Assembly (NCBI GenBank): GCA_041395665.1
Contig: JAWLAB010000001.1
Coordinates: 372,001 to 436,000 of the forward strand
Length of the DNA: 64,000 bases
Direction of reading: 5' to 3'
DNA from: Pseudomonadales bacterium
GTDB lineage: Bacteria > Pseudomonadota > Gammaproteobacteria > Pseudomonadales > UBA7239
The notes beneath the pieces were generated by a model that was not told the DNA's origin, did not search any database, and was given only the letters and a program-made list of their open reading frames with translations. The position numbers and the translations under genes were made by a program. Shown piece after piece: positions 1-9,126 of this stretch; positions within the stretch are counted from its first letter, which is position 1; every line of letters starts with the position of its first letter.

Positions 1-846
1 TCTATTTTTATTAGCATTGTTGAATCAAATCTTCCACCACATAAATTAGGTAAAGATCAGACACTGAAAGCGATCGAAAAAAGAAAGATAACGGCTACTT
101 ATCAGCATGGTATTGATAATATTGGTCTTAACTATTCAGATGTTGAGAACCCAATACAAGATGTCACCTTTTACTCAGACATAGTGTGGATATGGGGAGA
201 CAAGGAAAAACTGCATAAGGATATTAATAGTAAAAACTTAAATAAAGTGGTATCGGTTGGTTGCATAAAAGCAATAGAGGCATTCGATAGTCCAGCACTA
301 CCAAATGCCGAACACTATGAAAAAGTAATCGGAGTTTTCGAAAATTTACATTGGTTACGATATAGCGAAGAGTACAGAGATACTTTTTTGAAATATGTAT
401 ATGCCGCGGCGAAAGAATTTACAAACATGTTATTTGTAATAAAGCCGCACCACACGGGGCGCTGGCTAACAGGAAAACTAAAGAAGTCTATTAAGCTAGA
501 GTCAGATAACATACTGATTCTTGATCCAAAAGATAGCACATGGGAAAAATTTACCGCCCCTGCAATTATTAAGTCATGCGATAAAGTCTTATCAACACCA
601 TCAACCGTTGTATTGGATGCCTGTTTACAGGGCAAACCTGTGGCTGTTATGGGGGATGAAGATTGCCTGAGTAACTATAATGGCATACAAAACATCAGAA
701 ACTACGACAGTATGAGGCAATTCTTAATGGGGGCAGAAAATACTAATGATGGAGAGGAGTTTTTGTTAAGTTATGGGTGTAACGACTCAGACGCAGTGGG
801 TAGAAAGATGGCTGACTCTTTGTTTGAAGCAATGAAGGCGCAGTAA
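1..846 (+). CDS. GT-B-like surface polysaccharide transferase, 5' partial
   Basis: The frame is open from base 1, so the gene begins outside the window; 281 residues are visible. The 'YQHGID' motif near visible residue 35, 'VIKPHH' near 147 and 'STPSTVVLDACLQGKPVAV' near 198 are arranged as in CDP-glycerol/capsule-type GT-B transferases, where the C-terminal Ser/Thr-rich loop and 'GKP' line the donor nucleotide pocket. The exact sugar or polyol is not deducible. The gene is clearly more AT-rich than its neighbours, as is common for O-antigen or capsule genes acquired by transfer. The next glycosyltransferase starts four bases downstream, so they are probably co-transcribed. An internal GTG at 184 is a possible but unnecessary start. 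Confidence 0.6.
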   Translation, partial: SIFISIVESNLPPHKLGKDQTLKAIEKRKITATYQHGIDNIGLNYSDVENPIQDVTFYSDIVWIWGDKEKLHKDINSKNLNKVVSVGCIKAIEAFDSPALPNAEHYEKVIGVFENLHWLRYSEEYRDTFLKYVYAAAKEFTNMLFVIKPHHTGRWLTGKLKKSIKLESDNILILDPKDSTWEKFTAPAIIKSCDKVLSTPSTVVLDACLQGKPVAVMGDEDCLSNYNGIQNIRNYDSMRQFLMGAENTNDGEEFLLSYGCNDSDAVGRKMADSLFEAMKAQ

Positions 847-850
847 ACAA

Positions 851-1873
851 ATGACATCGATAAAATCAAAATATGGAGACAGTTTTTTGGTGTCGATAGT
901 TGTCACCACTTACAACGGCGCAAAATATCTCGCCGCGCAGTTGGATTCGATTCTGACGCAAACGCACAACGCGCTAGAAATTATTATTAGCGATGACGCG
1001 TCCAGCGATGACACATGGGCTATTGCGCAAGACTATGCGCAAAAAGACGCGCGCATACAGTTGCTGCGCCATGAAAAAAATGTCGGGCTGCACGCCAATC
1101 TCAATACTGCCTTAACAAAAGCCACCGGCGAATACATGGCGATTTCTGATCAAGATGATATTTGGCTGCCGCACAAAATTGAAAAACAGTTGTCACTATT
1201 GGGCAACTCAGTTGGGGTGTATTCAGACAGTGTGTTGATTGACGCAAGCGGCGAGCGTTTGGGTAAAACGCTGTTTCAAGCGCTGAATATCAAGCCCAAT
1301 AAAGACAGTGCGCGCACCGTGCCGCTGTTTTTTAAGAATGCAGTTTCTGCGCACGCACTGTTATTTCATCGCTCGTTGTTGTCGATGGTTTTACCGTTCA
1401 GTGACGATTTTATTTTTGATCACCAGTTGGCACTGGCTGCCTCCTGTTTTGGCGGTTTGAACTATTGTGATGAGCCTTTGGTGTTACATCGTATCCATGG
1501 TGGCAATCACACCAATGCTGGTTTAGCGGGAAAAAAGCCAACGCAGACAAATATAGATCGTAATACTGAAAGACGCGTACATCGTTTTCGGCAACAGCAG
1601 CGCATTCGTTATGTATTAGAGCGCAGTGCTTGTGCGGATGCAGCGTTGCGCGCATTTGGAACAACCGATGCGGCACTGCTGCAAGATATTGCTGCAATTC
1701 CTGATGAAATGGCGCGCTACGACCAAACATTTTTCAATCTGCGCTTGTTCAATTTGCTGCGGCAGTTGGGCAGCAAACATCGCTACTGTCGCAAACTGCG
1801 CTTGAAGCGCTGTTTTACGCTTGCTAAAGGCGCGCGCTGGCATCAGTGCTTGGGCATCTTGGGTGTGCGATAG
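851..1873 (+). CDS. Glycosyltransferase family 2 (rhamnosyltransferase-like)
   Basis: This 340-residue protein has the GT-A fold signatures of family 2: 'VSIVVTTYNG' near residue 14, 'ISDDASSDDT' near 45, and the metal-binding 'SDQDDIW' near 99. A nucleotide-sugar-dependent inverting transfer onto a growing surface glycan is expected in the cytoplasm. The 'DQDDIW' form and the C-terminal part resemble RfbF/WbbL-type rhamnosyltransferases. This fits the rmlBACD operon at 25.5 kb, but acceptor and donor are not proven. The gene sits tightly between two other transferases on the same strand. Confidence 0.85.
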   Translation: MTSIKSKYGDSFLVSIVVTTYNGAKYLAAQLDSILTQTHNALEIIISDDASSDDTWAIAQDYAQKDARIQLLRHEKNVGLHANLNTALTKATGEYMAISDQDDIWLPHKIEKQLSLLGNSVGVYSDSVLIDASGERLGKTLFQALNIKPNKDSARTVPLFFKNAVSAHALLFHRSLLSMVLPFSDDFIFDHQLALAASCFGGLNYCDEPLVLHRIHGGNHTNAGLAGKKPTQTNIDRNTERRVHRFRQQQRIRYVLERSACADAALRAFGTTDAALLQDIAAIPDEMARYDQTFFNLRLFNLLRQLGSKHRYCRKLRLKRCFTLAKGARWHQCLGILGVR

Positions 1874-1882
1874 GAGCGCGAC

Positions 1883-2776
1883 ATGACAAATTATCCGCTC
1901 GTTTCCATTTTAATTTCTGCGTACAAACACGAGCGCTATGTTGAAGCCTGCGTGCGCAGCGTTTTAGAACAAACCTATCCCAATATTGAGTTGATCGTAA
2001 TAGATGATGGCTCGCCCGATGGCACGGCAGCGGTGCTGCAGCGTTTGCACGGTGAAACTAAAAACAGTCATCGCCCATTCACTTTTATAACGAAAAAAAA
2101 TTCAGGTCTGTCTGATACGCTCAATCAAGCACTGGCAATGGCTTCGGGAAAATACATCTGTCAGTTCGGTTCCGATGACATCATGCTGCCGGAAAAAACC
2201 GCTAAGCAAGTGGCGTTTATGGAGGCACATCCTGATGTCGCGGTGTGCGGCGGCAATGCGCTGAATATTGATGGCAATGGCGTGGTGCAAACGCATCGGC
2301 AAAAAAACCCACCGCAGCGCGAAATTTCTTTTGAAAACTTATTTGCCAATACCGGTCACGGCATCGTTGCCTCCACTTGTATGATTCGCAAAGCAGTTCT
2401 CGATAAAGAAGGTGGTTGGAATCCGGCTATTCCGCTGGAAGATATGTATCTGTGGTTCAAGCTTACTTCGCGCGGCTATCGCATGGTGGGCTTGGGTGAA
2501 GTGTTGATGCACTACCGCAAACACGCTACGAACTCGTACAAAAATGTGCGCTATATGTACGAGTCGATGAAAAAAACCATCGCCGATTATCAACAGCACC
2601 CGCTGTATGCGCAGGTGCTGTTGAAGTTGCAGTGCAGCAGCTTTCTCACGGCGGCGAAACAGGGTGATAAAGCATTGGCACGTGAAATTTTGCGCGAGAT
2701 TCCACTGCGCTCTTTCGATAAAAAAGTCTGGCGTGGCTTACTGCATTTGCTGAAACCGAGTCGACGCGCACGATGA
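1883..2776 (+). CDS. Glycosyltransferase family 2
   Basis: This 297-residue GT-A protein starts with 'VSILISAYKHERYV', followed by 'VIDDGSPDGT' near residue 40 and the DXD-like 'GSDD' near 94. It is short and has no membrane helix, so it is a soluble cytoplasmic sugar transferase for LPS or exopolysaccharide. It starts 9 bp after the previous gene, with 'aggagcg' just upstream as ribosome binding site. Its stop overlaps the next start as ATGA, so the three genes 851-3750 form one translationally coupled unit. Substrate unknown. Confidence 0.85.
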   Translation: MTNYPLVSILISAYKHERYVEACVRSVLEQTYPNIELIVIDDGSPDGTAAVLQRLHGETKNSHRPFTFITKKNSGLSDTLNQALAMASGKYICQFGSDDIMLPEKTAKQVAFMEAHPDVAVCGGNALNIDGNGVVQTHRQKNPPQREISFENLFANTGHGIVASTCMIRKAVLDKEGGWNPAIPLEDMYLWFKLTSRGYRMVGLGEVLMHYRKHATNSYKNVRYMYESMKKTIADYQQHPLYAQVLLKLQCSSFLTAAKQGDKALAREILREIPLRSFDKKVWRGLLHLLKPSRRAR

Positions 2777-3750
2777 TAAATGCGAGCGACAAACCACAGC
2801 TGCTGTATCTGGTGTATGGCCCAGACGCGGCATATCACACCGAAGCGCGATTCAGCATTTTTTCTGCACTGTATCGCGCTGCAGATAGAGAGTCCTTTGC
2901 CATCACGGTGTACACCGATGCGCCGCAGCATTACTGTGGTTTGCCGGTGCAGGTCGAAACAATCACGGCAGACACTTTGCAACAGTGGGCAGGCGTATTG
3001 CGTTATCACCATCGCAGTAAATTGTGTGTGATGCAGCAGGCGATTCCACTGGCGAGCAAAACCGTTTTTGTCGATACCGATACATTTTTTTTGCGTGACC
3101 CTGCATTGTTATTTGCAGCAGTCAACGAAAAAACTTGCGTAGTGGATGAGTTGTATTTCAGCCAGTTGCCAAAGGCAGTCGCACAAGATACAGCGGTGGC
3201 AGAACAGTTGAGTAACTCAGGCATCAATCCTCAATCCATCCCTGTGATCAATTCGGGTTTGTTTGGTATTGCGCGCGAGAACAGCGCAATTTTGGATTTA
3301 GCTCTGGCTTTGAACGATGTGGTGTATCCCGCCTCACAAAAAAGTTTGACGACAGAGCAATTGGTGTTGGGCATGGCAGCCGCAACGCGCACAGCCTTGG
3401 TGGTGGATGAAGAAGTCATCAAACACTATTGGAGTCGCAAACAATTATTTCGCGCCAAAGCCGCAGCTTTTGTGGCTAAACACGGTGCGCAGTGGGATAC
3501 ACCTGCGGCGAAAAAAGATTTTGCGCGCGTCACACCCAATATGCCCAAGCCACCAGTGTTTATTCGCACGCTGATGAAACTGCTGACGATTGTTGTACCG
3601 CAGCCCGCTCGCCAGTTGTTGCTGGAATTGTTTTATGCGCGCTATCCGTATCGCAATCCGTTTGATCGCGCTTGCCGAGACGCATGGCGCGAAAAAGCGT
3701 GGAAAAATTACTACGAGAAACAGTCGAGAAGAAAATCTTTGAAATCCTGA
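2773..3750 (+). CDS. Putative nucleotide-diphospho-sugar transferase
   Basis: A protein of 325 residues. The segment 'VFVDTDTFFLRDP' at about residues 98-110 is a D-x-D metal/nucleotide-sugar site typical of GT-A enzymes of the GT8/nucleotide-diphospho-sugar transferase type. 'NSGLFGIAREN' near 160 is the usual following motif. No signal peptide or membrane segment is seen, apart from a hydrophobic patch near the C-terminus that may lie on the membrane. The start overlaps the upstream stop (ATGA). The last 40 bp overlap, tail to tail, the end of the minus-strand transferase at 3711-4685. Confidence 0.7.
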   Translation: MINASDKPQLLYLVYGPDAAYHTEARFSIFSALYRAADRESFAITVYTDAPQHYCGLPVQVETITADTLQQWAGVLRYHHRSKLCVMQQAIPLASKTVFVDTDTFFLRDPALLFAAVNEKTCVVDELYFSQLPKAVAQDTAVAEQLSNSGINPQSIPVINSGLFGIARENSAILDLALALNDVVYPASQKSLTTEQLVLGMAAATRTALVVDEEVIKHYWSRKQLFRAKAAAFVAKHGAQWDTPAAKKDFARVTPNMPKPPVFIRTLMKLLTIVVPQPARQLLLELFYARYPYRNPFDRACRDAWREKAWKNYYEKQSRRKSLKS

Positions 3751-4685
3751 CGCAGCGTGCGCGGATAATCAGCAGGATTGCGCAACGGCACCGCAATCGC
3801 CTCGATAATTTTTTTGCCCAAGGCGGCAAAACTGTATTGCTGTTCCACCAAGGTTTGCCCTGCCTGTGCAATGCGTTCAGCCAAGGAAGGATCAGCGCGC
3901 AGCTGCGCCAATTTAGCGCGGCATTCTTCCAGCGAGGAATACAGCACGATATTTTCCATATCGCGCAAGCCCAGCGTTTCTTCTTCGCTGTGATCTTGTC
4001 GCCACGCTAGCAACACACAGCCCGCCGCCATCGCTTCAAAATTCTTGATCATGTATTCGCCCATGCCGATATCGGCGCTAGCAAAAAAACGAATGCTGTT
4101 GAGTTTATCGACATAGTCTTGACCGGATTTCGTGCGCACGATTTCCATTTTTTCTAGCGCAGCCAACTGCTCCAGAAATTGTTTGCGCTGCGAATACACA
4201 CCACTTTTCAAACTACCGACAAAGCCCAGTTCAATCGTGCGCGCTTGCTGTTGATGCTGAATGAGCGACTGATCGTAACCTTTGGGAATAAAAACAGCGT
4301 CTACACCATCGCGCTGCAATTGCTGTGTGACATGCGCGCCAGAGCACAGCACACGCACCCACGGCATACGGTGATAGTGGCGCGTGTATTTGCCTTGGTA
4401 TTTGTTGGGAATGTAATTCTGGTAGGCATCGTGTTCGAGAATAATCAGATTGGGCAGGGTGCGAATAAAACGCCACTGGCGCATTTCTTTCTTAAAGCGC
4501 AAGAAAAATATGATGCGGTCATAGCGCGCCACCTCCACTTGCTTGCGAAAATAGTGTTTCAGGTTCGCCTGCTCAGCAGAACTCAACCAGCGCGTATCGC
4601 ATTCATCGGCATGTTGCGCGATGCTGTCGTACAGCCGATCAAGAATCACGCGCTGTTCTTTTTGCACTAACAATAAAATTTTCAT
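3711..4685 (-). CDS. Glycosyltransferase with group-1 C-terminal domain
   Basis: This 324-residue protein has a divergent N-terminal half and a C-terminal GT-B domain: 'LGFVGSLKSGVYSQR' near residue 155, then 'MIKNFEAMAAGCVLLAW' near 215, the standard E-x-x-A-x-G donor-site motif of CgeB/YkvP-like transferases, and a final helix with 'AQAGQTLVEQQYSF'. It is probably a lipopolysaccharide or glycan transferase. It is the last gene of a minus-strand operon, and its ATG overlaps the stop of the upstream GT4 gene. The 3' end runs 40 bp into the convergent plus-strand gene. Confidence 0.7.
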   Translation of the reverse strand: MKILLLVQKEQRVILDRLYDSIAQHADECDTRWLSSAEQANLKHYFRKQVEVARYDRIIFFLRFKKEMRQWRFIRTLPNLIILEHDAYQNYIPNKYQGKYTRHYHRMPWVRVLCSGAHVTQQLQRDGVDAVFIPKGYDQSLIQHQQQARTIELGFVGSLKSGVYSQRKQFLEQLAALEKMEIVRTKSGQDYVDKLNSIRFFASADIGMGEYMIKNFEAMAAGCVLLAWRQDHSEEETLGLRDMENIVLYSSLEECRAKLAQLRADPSLAERIAQAGQTLVEQQYSFAALGKKIIEAIAVPLRNPADYPRTLRQDFKDFLLDCFS

Positions 4686-5797
4686 GAGCGCGTGACTCGG
4701 TTATTTACTACCGACAATAGCCGCTCACGAAACGGCACAAAAGCAAACTGTTGCTGTAAGCGTCGATAGAGTTGCTCGCCCTGCTGGCGACTTTGTTCCG
4801 GCGTTTGTTGCAATACTTGCAGCATTTTTTCTGCCAGCGTTTTGTCATCGCCGCAAGAAAAATACAGTGCGTGTTCGCCGAGCACTTCCGGTGCGCCGCC
4901 GCAATCGGTGCTGATTACCGGCACGCGCGCCAGCATCGCTTCAGTTAAGACAATGCCGAATGGTTCGCGGTCGGACGCTGATACATAACAATCAAAAGCA
5001 GGAAATAAAGTGTTGGCATCAGGCACGGGGCCAGTGAGCAGGATGCGATCTGGCAACTGCAATTCTGCGATCAAAGCGCGGTAGCGCGCTTCGCGTTTGC
5101 CTTTGCCGATCAATAATAACTTTGCCTGCGGTGCGGTGGATGCGATGCGCGCAAAAGCGCGGATAAGCGTGCTTTGATCTTTGTCGTCGTGCAGACGACC
5201 TACATTGGCAAACACAAACTCATCGTCGCGCAGTTGCAATTTTTCTCTGGCTGCAGCGCGCGGTAACAAACGCTGTTCTAAGGTTTCGGCGTCGATGCAA
5301 TTTAATAATGCCTGTTTATTGAGAGCCTTATCATCTTTGCGCAAATCATTCGTCACGGCTTCTGAAACGCCGAGCAGTAATAAGCGTTGGCGGAAACAGC
5401 GCAACAAACAACGGCGTGCAGTGTTTTTTAGTACACCGAAAGCATGTGCGACGCCGATCACCGGAATATCGCTGCCCACGCTGCCGAGCAGAGCGAGATA
5501 CAGCGGTTTGTAGCGCTGCGCGATAATGAGTGTTGGCGTATGGGATTTGATCAGTTGTCGCACGCGTTGAATCAAGGGCAGCTTGAGACCTTTCATTGCG
5601 GCATCATCGGCGGCAAAAAAAATCACTTCATCGGCGATGGTTTTTTGACGAATCGTTGTGTCGGGCGCGCCAGATACATACACGGCGATCACGCGCCAGC
5701 CATCGGATTGCAGCGCGCGACTGTATTGATTGGACAGCGACAAAAAAGGCTCGTTGTAGCCGTGAATAATGTGCAGAGCCGTGCGTGTCGTTTTCAT
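4682..5797 (-). CDS. Glycosyltransferase family 4
   Basis: A GT-B retaining transferase of about 371 residues. The C-terminal half shows 'FANVGRLHDDKDQSTLI', 'LLLIGKGK', and the donor-binding 'SDREPFGIVLTEAMLARVPVI' with the E-x7-E arrangement of family 4. 'TDCGGAPEVLG' follows as in WaaG-like LPS core transferases. An upstream in-frame ATG at 5809 exists, but the ATG at 5797 overlaps the TGA of the kinase-like gene (ATGA), matching the other junctions of this operon, so I prefer it. Acts in the cytoplasm on LPS core or exopolysaccharide; sugar unknown. Confidence 0.8.
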   Translation of the reverse strand: MKTTRTALHIIHGYNEPFLSLSNQYSRALQSDGWRVIAVYVSGAPDTTIRQKTIADEVIFFAADDAAMKGLKLPLIQRVRQLIKSHTPTLIIAQRYKPLYLALLGSVGSDIPVIGVAHAFGVLKNTARRCLLRCFRQRLLLLGVSEAVTNDLRKDDKALNKQALLNCIDAETLEQRLLPRAAAREKLQLRDDEFVFANVGRLHDDKDQSTLIRAFARIASTAPQAKLLLIGKGKREARYRALIAELQLPDRILLTGPVPDANTLFPAFDCYVSASDREPFGIVLTEAMLARVPVISTDCGGAPEVLGEHALYFSCGDDKTLAEKMLQVLQQTPEQSRQQGEQLYRRLQQQFAFVPFRERLLSVVNNRVTRS

Positions 5798-7155
5798 GGC
5801 GCAATCCACTCCGCCAACCGTTGTTGCAGTTGAGGTTTGTCTGCCCAGTTTTGCAAAAAGCGTTGGCGATCTTTTTGTAATGCTTTATTTAAGGTTGATG
5901 AGTGACGATGTTGTTGCGCGCCATCGTAATCAATTACGGCAAGGGTGTTGCCATCGCTCAATAAATTGGTCGCTTTCATGTCACCGTGATGGCTGCGCAG
6001 TTGTAGCAGTGCGTTAAACAGCGCGCGCAGATTATGCAATTCTGCTTTTGTGGGTTCTTGTGTTTGCCAGCGCGTGAGCAAATCGGTATCAGCGCAGTAT
6101 TCGCTGATAAACCAAGCGCTGGTGACGATGGGGCCGGTTTTTTGTTCGATCAGTGCAACGGGTTTTGGCACGCGCACACCGGCAAAAGCTAATGCGTGCG
6201 CGAAGTGCCAACTGCGTGCCGCGCGCGAAACGCGAAACGCACGGCGCAGTTTTCGCAACCAATCTTTATTGATGTACTGCTTGACGACAAACGCAGCACC
6301 ATTCACTTCGATGCGAAATACTTTGGCGGAGTTGCCGTTTTTCAGCATCACTGCATCTTGCTGTAGTGTCGATGGATTCTGCAGCAAATCACGCCAAGCA
6401 TCATTCAAAAATGCGCGGCGGCACAAAATGTGTAGATTGTTGTGTGGGCTGATGTCGGCTATTTCTGTGCAATCGCGCAAGATTTTTTTCTGATAATTTT
6501 TCAAACGCAACTGCCATTGCTTTGCTGCCAGTGTTTGGATGGCATCATCAAACTGACAATGCTGAGCCACGAACGACCAATCGGATAAGGGAAGCTGCGC
6601 CAAAAACAACGCACAGTTGTTTTGTTGTTCGCTGGCATGGGTGTAGTGCTTGCAGCTGGCGGGATCCAGCATCCACAGTGTGTCATTACCTTGTAATAGA
6701 AAATTGCCCAAGTGCAAATCTTGCTGAAGAATTTTTTGTTGCCACAGTGTTTGTAAACAAGGTAGTAGCAGATCGAGATAACGCTTCTTTTTTTCTTCGT
6801 CCGCTTGTTGCCATAGCAGATCTAAAGGCTGTGCTTGGTCGATAAAACTGTAGAGGCAAACACCGCCCTGCTCTAGCGTGTATTGTGTGAGCAACTCAGG
6901 CGTTTTTACGCCAGTATTTTCCAGCAGCGCATACTGTGTGATTTCTTTTTGCCAATTCGCTGCATCAAAAAATAGTTTAGCGAGGACGGTTTTTTCGCCC
7001 AGTGTTGCACGCAGCACGATGCGCTTTTCCGGCAGCAAGCGCAGCACATCCGTACAGAGTAAACGGCTGCCATCGGGCAATGCCAAGCTAAACGGTGTGG
7101 CAATCTCACGCGCTGCGTATTGCAGCGCGCGCAGTGTGGTGACGGGCGGCATCAT
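5794..7155 (-). CDS. Tandem LPS-kinase-like protein (two kinase-fold halves)
   Basis: The protein, about 453 residues, contains two kinase-like units. The first ends in 'QQDLHLGNFLLQG' followed by 'WMLDPASC'; the second has 'VFRIEVNGAAFVVKQY' (a Gly-poor nucleotide loop with a lysine) and then 'SHHGDMKATNLL' and 'AVIDYDGAQ'. These are the HxD-xxxxN catalytic loop and the D-x-D metal motif of the WaaP/InaA/KdkA family, which phosphorylates LPS core sugars. Each half keeps a plausible catalytic loop, so both may act, or one may be regulatory. ATG codons at 7155 and 7152 overlap the regulator's TGA. A start at 7212 would run into the regulator and is less likely. It sits between the regulator and two glycosyltransferases. 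Confidence 0.7.
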   Translation of the reverse strand: MMPPVTTLRALQYAAREIATPFSLALPDGSRLLCTDVLRLLPEKRIVLRATLGEKTVLAKLFFDAANWQKEITQYALLENTGVKTPELLTQYTLEQGGVCLYSFIDQAQPLDLLWQQADEEKKKRYLDLLLPCLQTLWQQKILQQDLHLGNFLLQGNDTLWMLDPASCKHYTHASEQQNNCALFLAQLPLSDWSFVAQHCQFDDAIQTLAAKQWQLRLKNYQKKILRDCTEIADISPHNNLHILCRRAFLNDAWRDLLQNPSTLQQDAVMLKNGNSAKVFRIEVNGAAFVVKQYINKDWLRKLRRAFRVSRAARSWHFAHALAFAGVRVPKPVALIEQKTGPIVTSAWFISEYCADTDLLTRWQTQEPTKAELHNLRALFNALLQLRSHHGDMKATNLLSDGNTLAVIDYDGAQQHRHSSTLNKALQKDRQRFLQNWADKPQLQQRLAEWIAP

Positions 7156-8495
7156 GCGTTTTGTTGACCGCCGCGTGGGCGCGGGATGCCCATTTTTTGT
7201 CGCCGCTCCCACAAGTTTTTGCGGCTGATGCCCAAACGTTGCGCAATCTCGGTTTCAGAGAGTGCGTCTTGGTGGTCGAGCACAAAACGCACGAAATAAT
7301 CTTCCAGCGAAGTGACTTCTGTTTTTTGTGTCGTTGTTGTGGGCAATTCCAACTGCGCGGCAGAGAGTTCACAGGCGTTGGCTTCACACAGAATGACAGC
7401 GCGCTGAATGGTGTTATCCAATTCGCGTACATTGCCGGGCCACGGGTGTGCGGTAATAGCTTGCTGCGCATCGGCAGAAAAAACTAAATCAGTGCGACCA
7501 TTTTTCTGGCAGTAGCGCACCAATAGTTGTGTGGCGATTAATAGAATATCGTCACCGCGCTCGCGTAGTGCAGGCAAATTCAGTTGCACAACATTGATGC
7601 GGAAAAACAAATCTTCGCGAAAAGTTTTGTCTGCGCACATTTTTTGCAAGTCACGGTGGGTGGCGGCGATCAAGCGTACATCGACTTTGCGTGAAGCAAC
7701 CGAACCGATAGAGCGCACTTCACCCTCTTGCAGTACGCGCAGTAAACGCGCTTGTGCTTCCAATGGCAGTTCGCCAATTTCATCGAGAAACAAAGTGCCG
7801 CCATCAGCAGCGGTGATTAAACCTTCGCGTGCGTGTGTGGCGCCGGTGTACGCGCCTTTTTCGTGACCAAACAATTCTGCTTCGATCAAGTTTTCAGGAA
7901 TCGCCGCGCAGTTCACAGAAATCAACGGTTTGTTTACGCGCGGACTGCTGTGGTGGATGGCGTTAGCAATCAATTCTTTGCCGGTGCCGGTTTCGCCGCA
8001 AACCAAAACCGTGGCATTGGTCGGTGCCACTTTGCGAATTTTGTCGAACAGTGTGTGCATGGCAGGGCTATTGCCGATGATGCCGGGCAATTCATCCTGC
8101 GCATTTTTTGCCGTATTTTTTTTTGCCGAGGATTTGCGCGACACAGCAGCGCCTGCACCGAGTACGCGCTGGATTGTGTTCAGCATTTCATCGTTGTCGA
8201 ACGGTTTGGCGATGTAATCCACAGCGCCTAATTTCATGGCATCAATCGCGGAACGCATACTGGCGTAACTGGTCATGATAATGACGGGCGTATCGCCACT
8301 GTGTTGCAATAAGTCGGTACCGGGTTCGCCTGGTAGACGCAAATCGCTGATCACCAAATCAAAATGGTGAGGCTGCAGTGACAAAGCTTCTTGCACACTG
8401 CCTGCTTCTTCCACCGTAAATTGTTGGCGTTGCAGCACTTTTTTTAGGGCGTGACGAATAATTTCTTCGTCTTCGACAATCAGAATGCGCTTCAT
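7152..8495 (-). CDS. Sigma-54-dependent NtrC-family response regulator
   Basis: 447 residues with three domains. The receiver (1-120) has acidic residues E8-D9 and the predicted phosphoacceptor D51 in 'VISDLRLPG'. The AAA+ domain (about 140-370) has Walker A 'GETGTGKE', the sigma-54-contacting loop as 'GAYTGA', Walker B 'GGTLFLDEIGEL' and an arginine finger region. A Fis-type helix-turn-helix lies at the end ('ETEIAQRLGISRKNLWERRQ'). It should activate sigma-54 promoters on phosphorylation. No histidine kinase gene lies beside it. It heads the operon with the kinase-like protein and two glycosyltransferases, so surface-glycan control is the likely job (inference). Confidence 0.9.
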   Translation of the reverse strand: MKRILIVEDEEIIRHALKKVLQRQQFTVEEAGSVQEALSLQPHHFDLVISDLRLPGEPGTDLLQHSGDTPVIIMTSYASMRSAIDAMKLGAVDYIAKPFDNDEMLNTIQRVLGAGAAVSRKSSAKKNTAKNAQDELPGIIGNSPAMHTLFDKIRKVAPTNATVLVCGETGTGKELIANAIHHSSPRVNKPLISVNCAAIPENLIEAELFGHEKGAYTGATHAREGLITAADGGTLFLDEIGELPLEAQARLLRVLQEGEVRSIGSVASRKVDVRLIAATHRDLQKMCADKTFREDLFFRINVVQLNLPALRERGDDILLIATQLLVRYCQKNGRTDLVFSADAQQAITAHPWPGNVRELDNTIQRAVILCEANACELSAAQLELPTTTTQKTEVTSLEDYFVRFVLDHQDALSETEIAQRLGISRKNLWERRQKMGIPRPRGGQQNA

Positions 8496-8613
8496 GACGG
8501 TTCAATAAAAAGAGATTCGCGCTAGTGTTACCGCCAGCACGCTTTCGTGCAAGGCGAGAAGCGCGCGTGTGCAATTTGTGCCAGTATGTAAGCCCCGTCA
8601 TGAGAGAGCGATC

Positions 8614-9126
8614 ATGAAAAAATCTTTGTTGTTTTTATTAGCAATGTCGGCGAGCGCCGCGTGGGCCGATGTCACGGTGTCGATGCAGATGGTGGATGCC
8701 AAAGGCGTGGGCGCGAGCATTGGGCAGGTGGTGATTTCAGAAACACGCTACGGTCTGGTATTCACACCTGCCCTGCAAGGTTTAGCGCCCGGGTTGCACG
8801 GCTTTCATCTGCATGAAAATGCCAGTTGTGAACCAGCCATGAAGGACGGTAAATCCGTGCCGGCGGGTGCGGCGGGCGGACATTACGATCCCACCAACAG
8901 CCGTGTACACGGCACGCCGTGGGGCAATGGGCATTTGGGCGATTTGCCGCCGCTGTTTGTCGATGCCAAAGGTGCTGCGACACAGCCGGCGCTGGCGCCG
9001 CGCTTGAAGATGAGCGATCTGAAAGGTCGCGCCTTGATGATTCACGCAGGTGGAGATAACCATGCCGATCACCCTGCGCCTTTGGGTGGTGGCGCAGCGC
9101 GCATTGCTTGCGGCGTGATTCGTTAG
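8614..9126 (+). CDS. sodC: Periplasmic Cu/Zn superoxide dismutase
   Basis: The predicted 170-residue precursor starts with a Sec signal peptide (MKKSLLFLLAMSASAAWA). The active-site pattern is complete: 'GFHLHENASCEP' (two Cu-binding His and the first disulfide Cys), 'GGHYDP', 'HGTPWGNGHLGDLP' (Zn/Cu bridging region), and the C-terminal 'LGGGAARIACGVI' with the second Cys. It dismutates superoxide in the periplasm. ATG 8614 is chosen because it begins the signal peptide and follows a GAGAG stretch; the frame is open further upstream without support. The stop overlaps the end of the convergent Sel1 gene by a few bases. Confidence 0.95.
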   Translation: MKKSLLFLLAMSASAAWADVTVSMQMVDAKGVGASIGQVVISETRYGLVFTPALQGLAPGLHGFHLHENASCEPAMKDGKSVPAGAAGGHYDPTNSRVHGTPWGNGHLGDLPPLFVDAKGAATQPALAPRLKMSDLKGRALMIHAGGDNHADHPAPLGGGAARIACGVIR

